Below, in pieces: positions 29,428 to 38,086 of a stretch of DNA of 64,000 nucleotides (position 1 is its first letter; each line of letters begins with the position of its first letter). Location: assembly GCF_027891095.1 (NCBI RefSeq), contig NZ_JAQIIO010000001.1, positions 151,001-215,000 of the forward strand. Direction: 5' to 3'. A model generated the notes under the pieces. The model was given only the letters and a program-made list of their open reading frames with translations. It searched no databases and was not told the DNA's origin. The DNA is from Aliiroseovarius salicola (GTDB taxonomy: Bacteria > Pseudomonadota > Alphaproteobacteria > Rhodobacterales > Rhodobacteraceae). The position numbers and the translations under genes were made by a program.

Positions 29428-29886
29428 TCAAACTGGAAGTGCCGTGGTCTTAAATACGGTGCGCAGGGCAAAGCTGGACTGCATCCCCAACACCCCTGGT
29501 AGACGCGCCAAATACTGGCGGTGGATGCGCGCAAAGTCCTCTGTGCTTTCAGCAACCACTTTCAAAAGATAGTCAGATTTGCCCGCCATCAGGTGACATT
29601 CAAGCACATCCGGCACCAAGGCAACTTCACGCTCAAACGCATCCAGCACTTCATCTGCTTGCCCCGACAGTGTAATCTCTACGAATACGGTCGACGGACA
29701 TCCCATCTTTCGCGCATCCAAAAGGGCAACATAGTCTTTGATATACCCTTCCTGCTCCAGCCGCTGCACACGGCGATGGCAAGCTGAGGGCGAAAGGTTC
29801 ACCCGCTCAGAAAGGTCGGCATTGGAGATTCTTCCAGCCTTCTGCAACACCCCAAGGATGCGACGATCTATACTGTCGAGTTCCAT
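29428..29886 (-). CDS. Lrp/AsnC-family transcriptional regulator
   Basis: A 152-residue regulator. The N-terminal helix-turn-helix is MELDSIDRRILGVLQKAGRISNADLSERVNLSPSACHRRVQRLEQEGYI, followed by the RAM ligand-binding domain ending near YLARLPGVLGMQSSFALRTVFK. It is divergent from ald with a 155-bp AT-rich spacer, the usual layout for an Lrp-type activator of alanine dehydrogenase that responds to L-alanine. ATG at 29886 is chosen; an upstream in-frame ATG at 29946 would add 20 residues without family match. Confidence 0.93.
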   Translation of the reverse strand: MELDSIDRRILGVLQKAGRISNADLSERVNLSPSACHRRVQRLEQEGYIKDYVALLDARKMGCPSTVFVEITLSGQADEVLDAFEREVALVPDVLECHLMAGKSDYLLKVVAESTEDFARIHRQYLARLPGVLGMQSSFALRTVFKTTALPV

Positions 29887-30041
29887 CTTCTCACACATTT
29901 CTTGCGCATTTCTGGGAAATTGCGCTAATTTCTTCGAACTTAACATATCAAATACAGTAGAATTTACAAAACAATTGCATCCGTTTTCTGCACAAAATTA
30001 GGGCAGTTTAAGAACAACAGCACAGGTAAGAGGAGACACCC
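29887..30041. promoter_or_regulatory. Lrp-type regulator / ald divergent promoter region
   Basis: The spacer is markedly AT-rich between 29930 and 30010, as expected for Lrp-family binding. No single clear dyad could be chosen by eye. AAGAGGAGA sits 5 nt before the ald ATG. Confidence 0.5.
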
Positions 30042-31160
30042 ATGCTGATCGGATGCCCAAAAGAGATCAAACCCCAAGAATTCCGCGTAGGCCTGACCCC
30101 GGCTGCCGCAGGTGAAGCCATTGGCCGCGGTCACTCGGTGATCGTGGAAACCAACGCCGGTATGGGCGCTGGTTTTTCAGATGAAGATTACCAAGCCGTT
30201 GGCGCAACCGTTCTTGGCACTGCCGAAGAGGTGTTTGCCAAGGCTGACATGATCGTCAAGGTGAAGGAACCTCAAGCCGTTGAGCGCAAGATGCTGCGCG
30301 AAGGCCAGTTGCTCTTTACCTATCTGCACCTCGCTCCCGATCCTGATCAGACCCATGACCTGATCGCGTCGGGTGCCACCTGCATCGCCTATGAAACCGT
30401 GACCGATGACCGTGGCGGCCTGCCCCTGCTGGCGCCGATGTCGGAAGTCGCCGGTCGTCTGGCCCCGCAGGTTGGGTCCTGGACACTGCAAAAGGCCAAC
30501 GGTGGTCGCGGTGTTCTGATGGGTGGCGTTCCCGGCGTTGGCCCAGCCAAAGTGGTTGTAATCGGCGGCGGTGTCGTCGGCACCCACGCCGCAAAGATCG
30601 CTGCTGGTATGGGCGCAGATGTGACCATTCTGGATCGCTCGCTGCCACGCCTGCGCTATCTCGATGACGTCTTTGGTGGCACCTTCAAGAACCAATACTC
30701 GACCGCCGCGGCCACTGCCGAGCTGATCGAGACCGCCGATATGGTGATCGGTGCGGTTCTGATCCCGGGTGCGGCTGCACCAAAACTGATCTCGCGCGAA
30801 CAACTCTCGACCATGAAACCGGGCGCGGTTCTGGTGGACGTGGCTATCGACCAAGGCGGTTGCTTTGAGACCTCGCGTGCCACCACCCATGCCGACCCGA
30901 TTTATGAGGTTGACGGTGTGATGCACTATTGCGTGGCCAACATGCCAGGTGCTGTGGCCCGCACTTCGACCATCGCACTTGGCAACGCCACCATGCCCTT
31001 CATGCTATCGCTGGCAGACAAAGGTTGGAAAGAAGCCTGTGCTGCTGACAAACACCTGCTGAACGGCCTGAACGTGCATGCAGGCAAGTTGACCTACGCC
31101 GCTGTAGGTGAAGCACTTGGCCTCGACACAATCACGGGTGAAGAAGCACTGCAAATCTGA
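30042..31160 (+). CDS. ald: alanine dehydrogenase
   Basis: A 372-residue enzyme that interconverts L-alanine and pyruvate plus ammonia with NAD. Seen: the opening [27 protein letters not shown] with the substrate Lys, TYLHLAPD with the catalytic His, the NAD site [28 protein letters not shown] and the [15 protein letters not shown] loop with catalytic Asp. It is regulated by the adjacent Lrp-type gene (inferred). Beside the class III aminotransferase, it could recycle alanine formed when pyruvate serves as amino acceptor, as described for taurine catabolism in related bacteria. Confidence 0.96.
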   Translation: MLIGCPKEIKPQEFRVGLTPAAAGEAIGRGHSVIVETNAGMGAGFSDEDYQAVGATVLGTAEEVFAKADMIVKVKEPQAVERKMLREGQLLFTYLHLAPDPDQTHDLIASGATCIAYETVTDDRGGLPLLAPMSEVAGRLAPQVGSWTLQKANGGRGVLMGGVPGVGPAKVVVIGGGVVGTHAAKIAAGMGADVTILDRSLPRLRYLDDVFGGTFKNQYSTAAATAELIETADMVIGAVLIPGAAAPKLISREQLSTMKPGAVLVDVAIDQGGCFETSRATTHADPIYEVDGVMHYCVANMPGAVARTSTIALGNATMPFMLSLADKGWKEACAADKHLLNGLNVHAGKLTYAAVGEALGLDTITGEEALQI

Positions 31161-31184
31161 TAGTCCTCCTCCCGGACATCAGAA

Positions 31185-31212
31185 GGCCCCGCCAATTGGT
31201 GGGGCCATTTTT
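31185..31212 (+). terminator. rho-independent terminator of ald
   Basis: GGCCCCGCC-AATT-GGTGGGGCC forms a 9-bp stem with one G-U pair, followed by ATTTTTAT. It also separates ald from the convergent BKACE gene. Confidence 0.85.
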
Positions 31213-31227
31213 ATCTAGAGGGCAAGG

Positions 31228-31989
31228 TCAGCTGATGCGCGACACAAGCTCGGTCACCCGTGCGGCATTGTCCTGCGCAATGCAGCCATCTGCCATGAAG
31301 AATGAGTTTTCAAATCCGATCCGGCATTTGCCTCCGGCCCGATATGCGGCCACAAGGCAATCCGTTTCATGGGGACCAAAGGCACAAAGCCCCCAATCCG
31401 GGGTCAACGCATTCTCTTCCATCCAATACAAGAACGGTTGTAATTCGCTGGGTTGTGAAACCTGCCCGTCACTGTAGCGCCCTAACACGAAGAGCAGTTG
31501 CAGGGATCGGTCGCAAAACATCGCTTTTGGCAAGACACGCGCCAATAGCGCACAATCTTCACGACCATATAGAATGTGCTGGATCGCAATGCCACGCGCT
31601 GCACAGGTTTCATAAAACTCCCGCGCGCCCGTTTCATCATCGCGACACATCTCGGCAATCGAAACGGAAACCAGATTCGCCCCAACCTCAAGCGCGACTT
31701 GTTTCTGCACGTCAGGCGCATAGATCCCAACGGCTTCGGTTGTGATCTGTATCGCCATATCAGGCACTTCAACCTTCAAGGCGGCCAAAACTTCCTGATA
31801 AGTTTCGACGTCCAGCAAATGCCCGCCATCCGCATCACGGATATGCAGGTGCAGCCCATCTGCTCCGGCATCAAAGCAGTCGCGCGCGCAAACAACAATC
31901 TCATCCTTGGTGATCGGCAGGGCTGGATGATCCACCTTGCCCTTTCGCGCTCCATTTGGGGCCACCATAATCTTTGGGAGTGGGGTCAC
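31228..31989 (-). CDS. BKACE family beta-keto acid cleavage enzyme (DUF849)
   Basis: A 253-residue TIM-barrel protein of the family typified by 3-keto-5-aminohexanoate cleavage enzyme (Kce). The zinc ligands expected from Kce are seen: the two His in GLHLHIRDADG and the Glu in CRIGFENSFFM. The family condenses a beta-keto acid with acetyl-CoA and splits it into a CoA ester and acetoacetate. At 253 residues it is shorter than most members (about 275-310), the difference falling mainly in the loops between the strands, yet the catalytic positions remain. It overlaps the aminotransferase by 4 bp (ATGA), so the pair is coupled. Substrate unknown. Confidence 0.88.
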   Translation of the reverse strand: MTPLPKIMVAPNGARKGKVDHPALPITKDEIVVCARDCFDAGADGLHLHIRDADGGHLLDVETYQEVLAALKVEVPDMAIQITTEAVGIYAPDVQKQVALEVGANLVSVSIAEMCRDDETGAREFYETCAARGIAIQHILYGREDCALLARVLPKAMFCDRSLQLLFVLGRYSDGQVSQPSELQPFLYWMEENALTPDWGLCAFGPHETDCLVAAYRAGGKCRIGFENSFFMADGCIAQDNAARVTELVSRIS

Positions 31990-33305
31990 AGCACTTGCCC
32001 AAGACTGCGTGAAAGTTTGTCGACGAGCTCTCCGATTTGATCTTCAGAAATGATAAACGGAGGAGCCAGCAGGATGTGGTCCCCGTGGCGCCCATCAATC
32101 GTGCCATTCATCGGATAACAGATCAGCCCGTTTTCAAAGGCGGTTTTCTTGAGCTGTGCCGCCACTTTTCTGTCCGGATCAAACGGTGTTTTGCTGTCAC
32201 GATCCGCAACCAGTTCAATCCCGCGAAACATGCCACGACCACGAATATCACCCACATTGGGGTGCTGGCCAAACTCGGCTTGCAGCGCCTCAAACAGGAC
32301 ATTTCCCATCTGTGCAGAGCGTGCGGCCATGCCGCCTTCGGTCAGCTTTTTCACCACGGCATCCGCCGCCGCAGCGGCTATTGGGTGGCCAAGATAGGTA
32401 TGGCCATGCTGGAAAAATCCTGATCCAGCGGCGATTGCATCATAGATCTGGCCAGAGCATAGCATTGCTCCGATCGGCTGGTATCCTGCACCCAGCCCCT
32501 TGGCTATGGTCACAATATCAGGTGCAATCCCATCTTGCTCACATGCAAACAAAGTGCCGGTACGACCCATACCACACATGACTTCATCCAGGATCAGCAG
32601 CACACCATATTGGTCGCAGATCTCGCGAATCCGTTTGAAATAGCCTGCCACCGCAGGCACGGCCCCGGCAGTTGCGCCAACCACAGGTTCAGCAAGAAAT
32701 CCGATGACGTTTTCCGGTCCCTGACGCAGGATTTCTTCTTCCAGCGCACTGGCGGCCCGCAGACCGTATTCCTCTTCGCTTTCACCGTCTTCGCGCAGGC
32801 GATATTCATAACAGGGGTCAATATGGCTGGCCGAGACCATCACCGGGTCAAACGGTTCACGCCGCCACATGTTGCCCCCCGTGCCCAGCGCACCGAGCGT
32901 ATTGCCATGATAGCTCTGCTTGCGCGCAATGAATTTTGTGCGGCTGCCTTGTCCGGTTTCCAGCATGTATTGCCGTGCGAGTTTCAAGGCAGATTCCACC
33001 GCTTCTGATCCGCCCGAGACCAGATAAACCTTCTCGATCCCATCCGGCGCGTTGGCAATCAGGCGATCCGCCAGCGATTCGGCAGGCTGCGATGTAAGAA
33101 AACTTGTATGCGCAAAAGCGAGTCGATCCATCTGGGACCGCATGGCATCAAGCACGTCGGAATCAGAGTGCCCCAGACAGGACACAGCGGCGCCCCCGGA
33201 ACCATCAAGGTATTTTTTCCCTGATTTATCAAAGAGGTATACCCCTTCTCCATGATCAGCTAGGGGCGGAAGTGATTGGGTGTGGCGTGGAAAGATATGT
33301 GACAT
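31986..33305 (-). CDS. class III aminotransferase
   Basis: A 439-residue PLP enzyme of the omega-aminotransferase group. Seen: YLDGSGGAAVSCLGHSDSDV, SGGSEAVESALKLARQY (phosphate loop), SYHGNTLGALG, LILDEVMCGMGRTGT (Asp pairing with the pyridine N) and IAKGLGAGYQPIGA with the PLP Lys. A SNG-type amine and the acceptor cannot be told from sequence. Position is informative: it is coupled to a beta-keto acid cleavage enzyme and divergent from an RpiR regulator and a TAXI-TRAP importer. A beta-amino acid substrate would produce the beta-keto acid the next enzyme needs (inference). Confidence 0.9.
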   Translation of the reverse strand: MSHIFPRHTQSLPPLADHGEGVYLFDKSGKKYLDGSGGAAVSCLGHSDSDVLDAMRSQMDRLAFAHTSFLTSQPAESLADRLIANAPDGIEKVYLVSGGSEAVESALKLARQYMLETGQGSRTKFIARKQSYHGNTLGALGTGGNMWRREPFDPVMVSASHIDPCYEYRLREDGESEEEYGLRAASALEEEILRQGPENVIGFLAEPVVGATAGAVPAVAGYFKRIREICDQYGVLLILDEVMCGMGRTGTLFACEQDGIAPDIVTIAKGLGAGYQPIGAMLCSGQIYDAIAAGSGFFQHGHTYLGHPIAAAAADAVVKKLTEGGMAARSAQMGNVLFEALQAEFGQHPNVGDIRGRGMFRGIELVADRDSKTPFDPDRKVAAQLKKTAFENGLICYPMNGTIDGRHGDHILLAPPFIISEDQIGELVDKLSRSLGQVL

Positions 33306-33325
33306 GGCAACCTCGTTCTACCCCG

Positions 33326-33354
33326 CCTTATCCATTGTGAAACAAATAAGTCAA
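33326..33354 (-). promoter_or_regulatory. predicted promoter of the aminotransferase-BKACE operon
   Basis: On the minus strand TTGACT and ATAAGG are separated by exactly 17 bp. The spacer contains TTTGTTTCA, the reverse of the TGAAACAAA repeat at 33338-33346. Confidence 0.55.
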
Positions 33355-33377
33355 GTATTGACATATCATGAAACAAA
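33338..33377 (+). promoter_or_regulatory. paired TGAAACAAA operator, probably for the RpiR regulator
   Basis: TGAAACAAA occurs at 33338-33346 and again at 33369-33377, 31 bp apart start to start, close to three helical turns. One copy lies inside the -35/-10 spacer of each divergent promoter. Confidence 0.55.
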
Positions 33378-33386
33378 ATGAACAAT
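33358..33386 (+). promoter_or_regulatory. predicted promoter of the rpiR-TRAP operon
   Basis: A perfect TTGACA (33358-33363) is followed after 17 bp by AACAAT (33381-33386). The second TGAAACAAA repeat lies within the spacer. Confidence 0.6.
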
Positions 33387-33423
33387 CCCCGAAATTGGGT
33401 CCAGACAGCCAAAGGGGGGAGGT

Positions 33424-34296
33424 TTGCGGACATCGTTTGAACAGCGCCTGACCACCCGGTATGGCGACCTGACAGACACGCTGCGCGCCGCGGCGGAATA
33501 TATCATGCACCATCCGCTGGACATGGCGACGCGACCCCTGCGGACCGTTGCACAAGCCAGTGGCTCTTCGCCTGCTGCTTTCACCCGCCTGTCAAAAGCG
33601 CTCGGATACACTGGCCTAGATGAACTGCGCGAGGAATTGCGCGACAAAATCGACCAGCGCATGGGTGATTTCGCCAGCCGTGCACAGAGGCTTCAGGAAG
33701 ATCATGGCGCGGGCAAATCCGACTTCATGACCGCGCATCTCTCTGCTTGCCAAACCAATCTTCAAACGCTGCCTGAAAGCGTCAATTTACAGCTGCTCGA
33801 CCAAGCTATTGATACCCTTGCCCGTGCGCGGGTTGTCAGCCTGCTGGGGGCACTGGGGTCGACGGGAGTGGTTGAATACATGGCATATATGGCAAACATG
33901 TTTGCCGGAAACTGGCAGCTTCTGGGCAGAATGGGAGCATCGCTTGGCAGCGGGCTGGCAAACATGACCAAAGATGACGCACTTGTCGTTGTCACCAAGC
34001 CGCCCTTCGCCCCGCAGGTGCTTCGAGCGGTGGAAATTGCCCGCAATCAAGGTGCCTATGTGGTGGTGATCACCGACACACATGCCTGCCCGGCCTTGCG
34101 CCACGCACAGGCGGGTTTCGTATTGCCCAGCGCTAGCCCACATTTCTACTCATCCTATGTCTCGACCATGTTTCTGGTTGAGGTGATAATCGGCAAACTC
34201 GTCAGCCATGCAGGTGAAAAAGCCCGCTTGCGGATCGCGAATGTCGAGGATAGCAACCGTCTTCTGTCCGAAGTTTTGGACGAAGATCTAGTATAA
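33424..34296 (+). CDS. MurR/RpiR-family transcriptional regulator
   Basis: A 290-residue regulator with an N-terminal HTH_6 domain (RAAAEYIMHHPLDMATRPLRTVAQASGSSPAAFTRLSKALGYTGLDELRE, seen in blocks) and a C-terminal SIS domain (VVSLLGALGSTGVVEYMAYMAN, NQGAYVVVITDTHACPALRHA). RpiR proteins usually sense sugar phosphates, but many alphaproteobacterial members control TRAP or ABC importers for amino compounds. The start is TTG at 33424, preceded by AAAGGGGGGAGG; no ATG is available nearby. It is divergent from the aminotransferase and 32 bp upstream of the TRAP receptor, so it likely represses both operons. Confidence 0.88.
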   Translation: MRTSFEQRLTTRYGDLTDTLRAAAEYIMHHPLDMATRPLRTVAQASGSSPAAFTRLSKALGYTGLDELREELRDKIDQRMGDFASRAQRLQEDHGAGKSDFMTAHLSACQTNLQTLPESVNLQLLDQAIDTLARARVVSLLGALGSTGVVEYMAYMANMFAGNWQLLGRMGASLGSGLANMTKDDALVVVTKPPFAPQVLRAVEIARNQGAYVVVITDTHACPALRHAQAGFVLPSASPHFYSSYVSTMFLVEVIIGKLVSHAGEKARLRIANVEDSNRLLSEVLDEDLV

Positions 34297-34328
34297 CCAG
34301 CAACTTAGTGAACAGGGGAGAATTCATA

Positions 34329-35297
34329 ATGTTCCAAAAGCTGAAAATTGCAGCATACGGCATCGCCGCAGCTGGTGTGATGGCTCCGGCAGCCTTTGCC
34401 GAAGAGTTCATCACGATCGGCACCGGTGGTGTGACCGGCGTTTATTATCCGACCGGTGGCGCGATCTGTCGCCTGGTGAACAAAGGCCGCCGCGATCACG
34501 GCGTGCGCTGTTCAGTCGAGTCGACTGGCGGTTCGGTCTACAACATCAACACCATTCGCGAAGGCGAGCTGGAATTTGGTGTGGCCCAATCTGACTGGCA
34601 GTACCACGCCTATAACGGCAGCTCGAAATTCGAAGAAGCTGGCCCGTTTGAAGGCCTGCGTGCCGTCTTCTCAGTGCACCCGGAACCCTTCACCGTTGTG
34701 GCCCGCGCGGATGCTGGCGTCAAAACTTTCGCTGACCTCAAAGGTAAGCGTGTAAACATCGGCAACCCGGGTTCGGGACAGCGCGGCACTATGGAAGTTC
34801 TTCTGGCTGCTCTGGGCTGGACCACTGCTGATTTCGCTCTGGCGACCGAGTTGAAAGCATCTGAGCAATCCGCTGCTCTGTGCGACAACCAGATTGACGC
34901 AATGGTCTACACCGTTGGTCACCCGTCGGGTTCGATCCAAGAAGCAACCACTGCATGTGACTCGGTTCTTGTGGAAGTATCCGGCGCAGAAGTTGATCAG
35001 CTGATCGCAGACAACTCGTTCTACCGTTCGGCCACCATTCCTGGCGGCATGTATCGCGGCAATGACGCAGACACCATGACATTTGGTGTGGGCGCCACAT
35101 TCGTAAGCTCGGACACAGTGTCGGAAGACGTTGTCTATACCCTGGTCAAATCGGTCTTTGAAAGCATCGAAGACTTCAAGGGGCTGCACCCGGCATTTGG
35201 TGTTCTGGTTCCGGAAGAAATGGCAACCGCTGGCCTGTCTGCACCGCTGCATCCTGGCGCCGAGAAGTACTATCGCGAAGCTGGCATCATTAAGTAA
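34329..35297 (+). CDS. TAXI-family TRAP transporter solute-binding protein
   Basis: A 322-residue periplasmic receptor. The signal peptide ends AAFA with the mature protein starting EEFITIGTGGVTGVYYPTGGAICRLVN, the TAXI signature. Other family blocks are GGSVYNINTIREGELEFGVAQSDW, VNIGNPGSGQRGTMEVLL and IDAMVYTVGHPSGSIQEA. TAXI receptors capture small carboxylates such as glutamate or 2-oxo acids and deliver them to the TRAP permease. GGGGAGA 8 nt upstream sets the ATG; the GTG further upstream is not used. A hairpin between this gene and the permease suggests it is made in excess. Confidence 0.93.
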   Translation: MFQKLKIAAYGIAAAGVMAPAAFAEEFITIGTGGVTGVYYPTGGAICRLVNKGRRDHGVRCSVESTGGSVYNINTIREGELEFGVAQSDWQYHAYNGSSKFEEAGPFEGLRAVFSVHPEPFTVVARADAGVKTFADLKGKRVNIGNPGSGQRGTMEVLLAALGWTTADFALATELKASEQSAALCDNQIDAMVYTVGHPSGSIQEATTACDSVLVEVSGAEVDQLIADNSFYRSATIPGGMYRGNDADTMTFGVGATFVSSDTVSEDVVYTLVKSVFESIEDFKGLHPAFGVLVPEEMATAGLSAPLHPGAEKYYREAGIIK

Positions 35298-35307
35298 GCC
35301 TGCACGC

Positions 35308-35335
35308 ATGGGCCGGGGGTTTCCCTCCGGCCCAT
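35308..35335 (+). terminator. hairpin between receptor and permease genes
   Basis: ATGGGCCGG and CCGGCCCAT form a 9-bp perfect stem with a 10-nt loop, without a real T run. Such elements in importer operons usually attenuate transcription or protect the receptor mRNA. Confidence 0.6.
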
Positions 35336-35473
35336 TACCTTTCCGCATCCTGAAACACTGCAATTGGTTGATGTGGAACGACGGTTCAGCCTGAGCCATA
35401 ACCTGACGTGAAAGTCAGTAATCTCGCGGAACCAGATGTTGGACAGTGACAACTACGAACGGGGAGAACGTTC

Positions 35474-38086
35474 ATGACTGACGCCGAAAATCGCGCGTTA
35501 AGCGAAGAAGAGCTACAGGAACTGGTCGCCGCCAGCGATAGTGGTGCCCGCGCGCCGACCGGATGGGTCGGCACAATGATTGCCGTTGTGGCTCTGATCT
35601 GGTCTATCTTTCAGGTGCTTTTGGCGTCTCCGATCTCAGCCTATGTGTTGAGTGGTGATCTGATCAATAACTCGCGCCAGATCCATCTGGCTTTTGCCAT
35701 ATTCTTGGCTGCCATGGCTTATCCGCTGTTCAAATCCTCACCGCGTGACAAAATCCCCTGGTATGATTGGGGGCTTGGCCTCGGCGGGGCATTCCTCGCC
35801 ATGTATGGCTATTTCTTCTATGACAAGATTGTAAGCAATGGCGGTTTGGCAGATGCCACCGACGCCTATTTTGGTCTGGCTGGCCTGATTTTCCTGTTTA
35901 TTGCAGCTTATCGCACCTTAGGTCCCGTGATGGTGGCACTCGCCATCGTATTCCTGTTCTACGTTTTCTTCGGGTCATCTGAAGTGGTGCCAGATCAGAT
36001 CCGCTGGGCAGGCGCGAGTTTGCGCAAAGCCATGAGCCACATGTGGATCACATCCGAAGGTGTCTTCGGGATCGCACTGGGCGTCTCAACCAAATTCGTC
36101 TTCTTGTTTGTCCTGTTCGGCGCACTGCTCGATAAGGCAGGGGCGGGCAACTACTTCATCAAGATGGCCTTTGGCGCACTTGGCCACCTTCGTGGCGGCC
36201 CGGCCAAGGCAGCCGTGGTGGGGTCTGCGGCGACCGGTCTTATTTCCGGCTCGTCGATCGCCAACGTTGTCACCACCGGCACCTTCACCATCCCGCTGAT
36301 GAAGCGGGTGGGATTCAGCGCAGAGAAGGCAGGCTCGGTCGAAGTGGCCTCCTCGGTGAACGGTCAGATCATGCCACCCGTGATGGGGGCTGCGGCCTTC
36401 CTGATGGTGGAATATGTGGGCATTTCCTATGTCGAAGTGATCACCCATGCCTTCCTGCCCGCCGTGATCTCCTACATCGCGCTGGTCTACATCGTTCATC
36501 TTGAAGCGGTAAAAAACAACATGCCTACCATCGGCAACAAGGTTGTGTCGATGGGTAAGACCATCGGTGGCATGTTCGCCTTCTTCGCGGGCTTCGCATT
36601 GCTGTGTTACGCCACGCAATTCCCGGTCAAACTGATCGTTGCCATGGTGCCCGGTGGATCCGGCTGGATCCTCGCTGCACTGCTTTTGGCGATCTATATC
36701 GGCCTGATCTACCTCGCGTCTCAGACCGAGGATCTGGAACCTGATGATCCGAATGCCGAGGTTGTTGAGCTGCCAGATGTGGCAAAGATTTACAAATCCG
36801 GTCTTTACTACCTGCTGCCGATCATCGTGCTGGTGTACTTCCTGATGATTGAACGCAAGTCACCAGGGCTGTCGGCCTTCTGGGCCACCATGCTGCTGTT
36901 TGCGATCCTTCTGACACAGAAATCGCTGAAGGCTCTTTTCCGAGGTGAGAACGACCCAGTGGGTCGCCTGCGTGAAGGTGTAACCGATTGGATTGAAGGC
37001 ATGATCGACGGTGCGCGCAATATGATCGGCATCGGCCTGGCAACCGCGACCGCCGGGATCATCGTTGGCACCGTATCACTGACCGGCATCGGTCAGGTTA
37101 TGGCGGATTTTGTCGAGTTCCTTTCGGGCGGCAATCTGATTCTGATGCTGATCTTCGTGGCAATCCTCTCGCTGATCCTGGGGATGGGGCTGCCGACCAC
37201 GGCGAACTATATCGTGGTCAGCTCACTGATGGTTGGGGTGGTCGTGGAACTGGGGGCGCAATCGGGCCTGATCGTGCCGCTGATCGCGGTGCACCTCTTC
37301 GTGTTCTACTTTGGCATCATGGCAGACGTGACACCGCCTGTGGGGCTGGCGAGTTTCGCCGCTGCTGCCGTGTCAGGGGGGGATGCAATCCGCACCGGCT
37401 TCACCGCATTCTTCTACAGCCTGCGCACCGTGGCCCTGCCGTTTGTGTTCATATTTAACACGGACCTCCTGCTGATCGACGTGACATGGATGCAAGGCAT
37501 CATTGTCTTCATCATCGCAACCATCGGCATTCTGGTCTTTACCGCAGGCACGATGGGCTTCTTCCTGACCCGCTCGCGGATTTGGGAGACTGTTGCCCTT
37601 CTGGTTGTAGCCTTTGCGCTCTTCCGTCCCGGCTTCTTCATGAACCAGATCCAGCCCCCGTTTGAGGTGATCGAACCTGCTGGATTTGTACAGGCGCTGG
37701 AATCGGCTGAACCGGGCAGCACCTTGCGCACAGTGGTCTCGGGACCAGACTTCGACACGCTTGAGGTCAAAGACCTGACGGTGCCGCTGGTTGTTCCAGA
37801 GGCTGAAGGGGCCGACGCCCGCCTGCAGGCTCTTGGGCTGATGCTGGCTCCGGAAGGCGACGTGATGCGACTGGATGAACCGGCCTTTGGAACGGAACTG
37901 TCGAACCAACTGGGGTCGTTTGATTTCTACGGTGATGATCCTGTCGCGATCACCAGCGTTCAAGCGACGGCAGATCAGCTTCCGAAAGAACTGATGTTCA
38001 TCCCGGCGCTGATGCTTTTGGGCCTCGTGGCTTTCTTGCAGACCGGACGAGCCCGCAAACTTGAAGCAGAAGGAGTGACGGCATGA
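35474..38086 (+). CDS. TRAP transporter permease, fused small and large subunits with DUF3394
   Basis: An 870-residue inner-membrane protein. Residues about 25-160 form the 4-TM small-subunit part, followed by the large DctM-like part with GLISGSSIANVVTTGTFTIPLMKRVGFSAEKAGSVEVASSVNGQIMPPVMGA (seen in blocks) and LSLILGMGLPTTANYIVVSSL. After the last core helix a C-terminal extension of about 150 residues (from FRPGFFMNQIQPPFEVIEP) matches the DUF3394 domain that accompanies TAXI permeases, probably periplasmic, then a final helix. It drives sodium- or proton-coupled import of the ligand bound by the TAXI receptor. Its stop overlaps the uspA-like start (ATGA). Confidence 0.94.
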   Translation: MTDAENRALSEEELQELVAASDSGARAPTGWVGTMIAVVALIWSIFQVLLASPISAYVLSGDLINNSRQIHLAFAIFLAAMAYPLFKSSPRDKIPWYDWGLGLGGAFLAMYGYFFYDKIVSNGGLADATDAYFGLAGLIFLFIAAYRTLGPVMVALAIVFLFYVFFGSSEVVPDQIRWAGASLRKAMSHMWITSEGVFGIALGVSTKFVFLFVLFGALLDKAGAGNYFIKMAFGALGHLRGGPAKAAVVGSAATGLISGSSIANVVTTGTFTIPLMKRVGFSAEKAGSVEVASSVNGQIMPPVMGAAAFLMVEYVGISYVEVITHAFLPAVISYIALVYIVHLEAVKNNMPTIGNKVVSMGKTIGGMFAFFAGFALLCYATQFPVKLIVAMVPGGSGWILAALLLAIYIGLIYLASQTEDLEPDDPNAEVVELPDVAKIYKSGLYYLLPIIVLVYFLMIERKSPGLSAFWATMLLFAILLTQKSLKALFRGENDPVGRLREGVTDWIEGMIDGARNMIGIGLATATAGIIVGTVSLTGIGQVMADFVEFLSGGNLILMLIFVAILSLILGMGLPTTANYIVVSSLMVGVVVELGAQSGLIVPLIAVHLFVFYFGIMADVTPPVGLASFAAAAVSGGDAIRTGFTAFFYSLRTVALPFVFIFNTDLLLIDVTWMQGIIVFIIATIGILVFTAGTMGFFLTRSRIWETVALLVVAFALFRPGFFMNQIQPPFEVIEPAGFVQALESAEPGSTLRTVVSGPDFDTLEVKDLTVPLVVPEAEGADARLQALGLMLAPEGDVMRLDEPAFGTELSNQLGSFDFYGDDPVAITSVQATADQLPKELMFIPALMLLGLVAFLQTGRARKLEAEGVTA

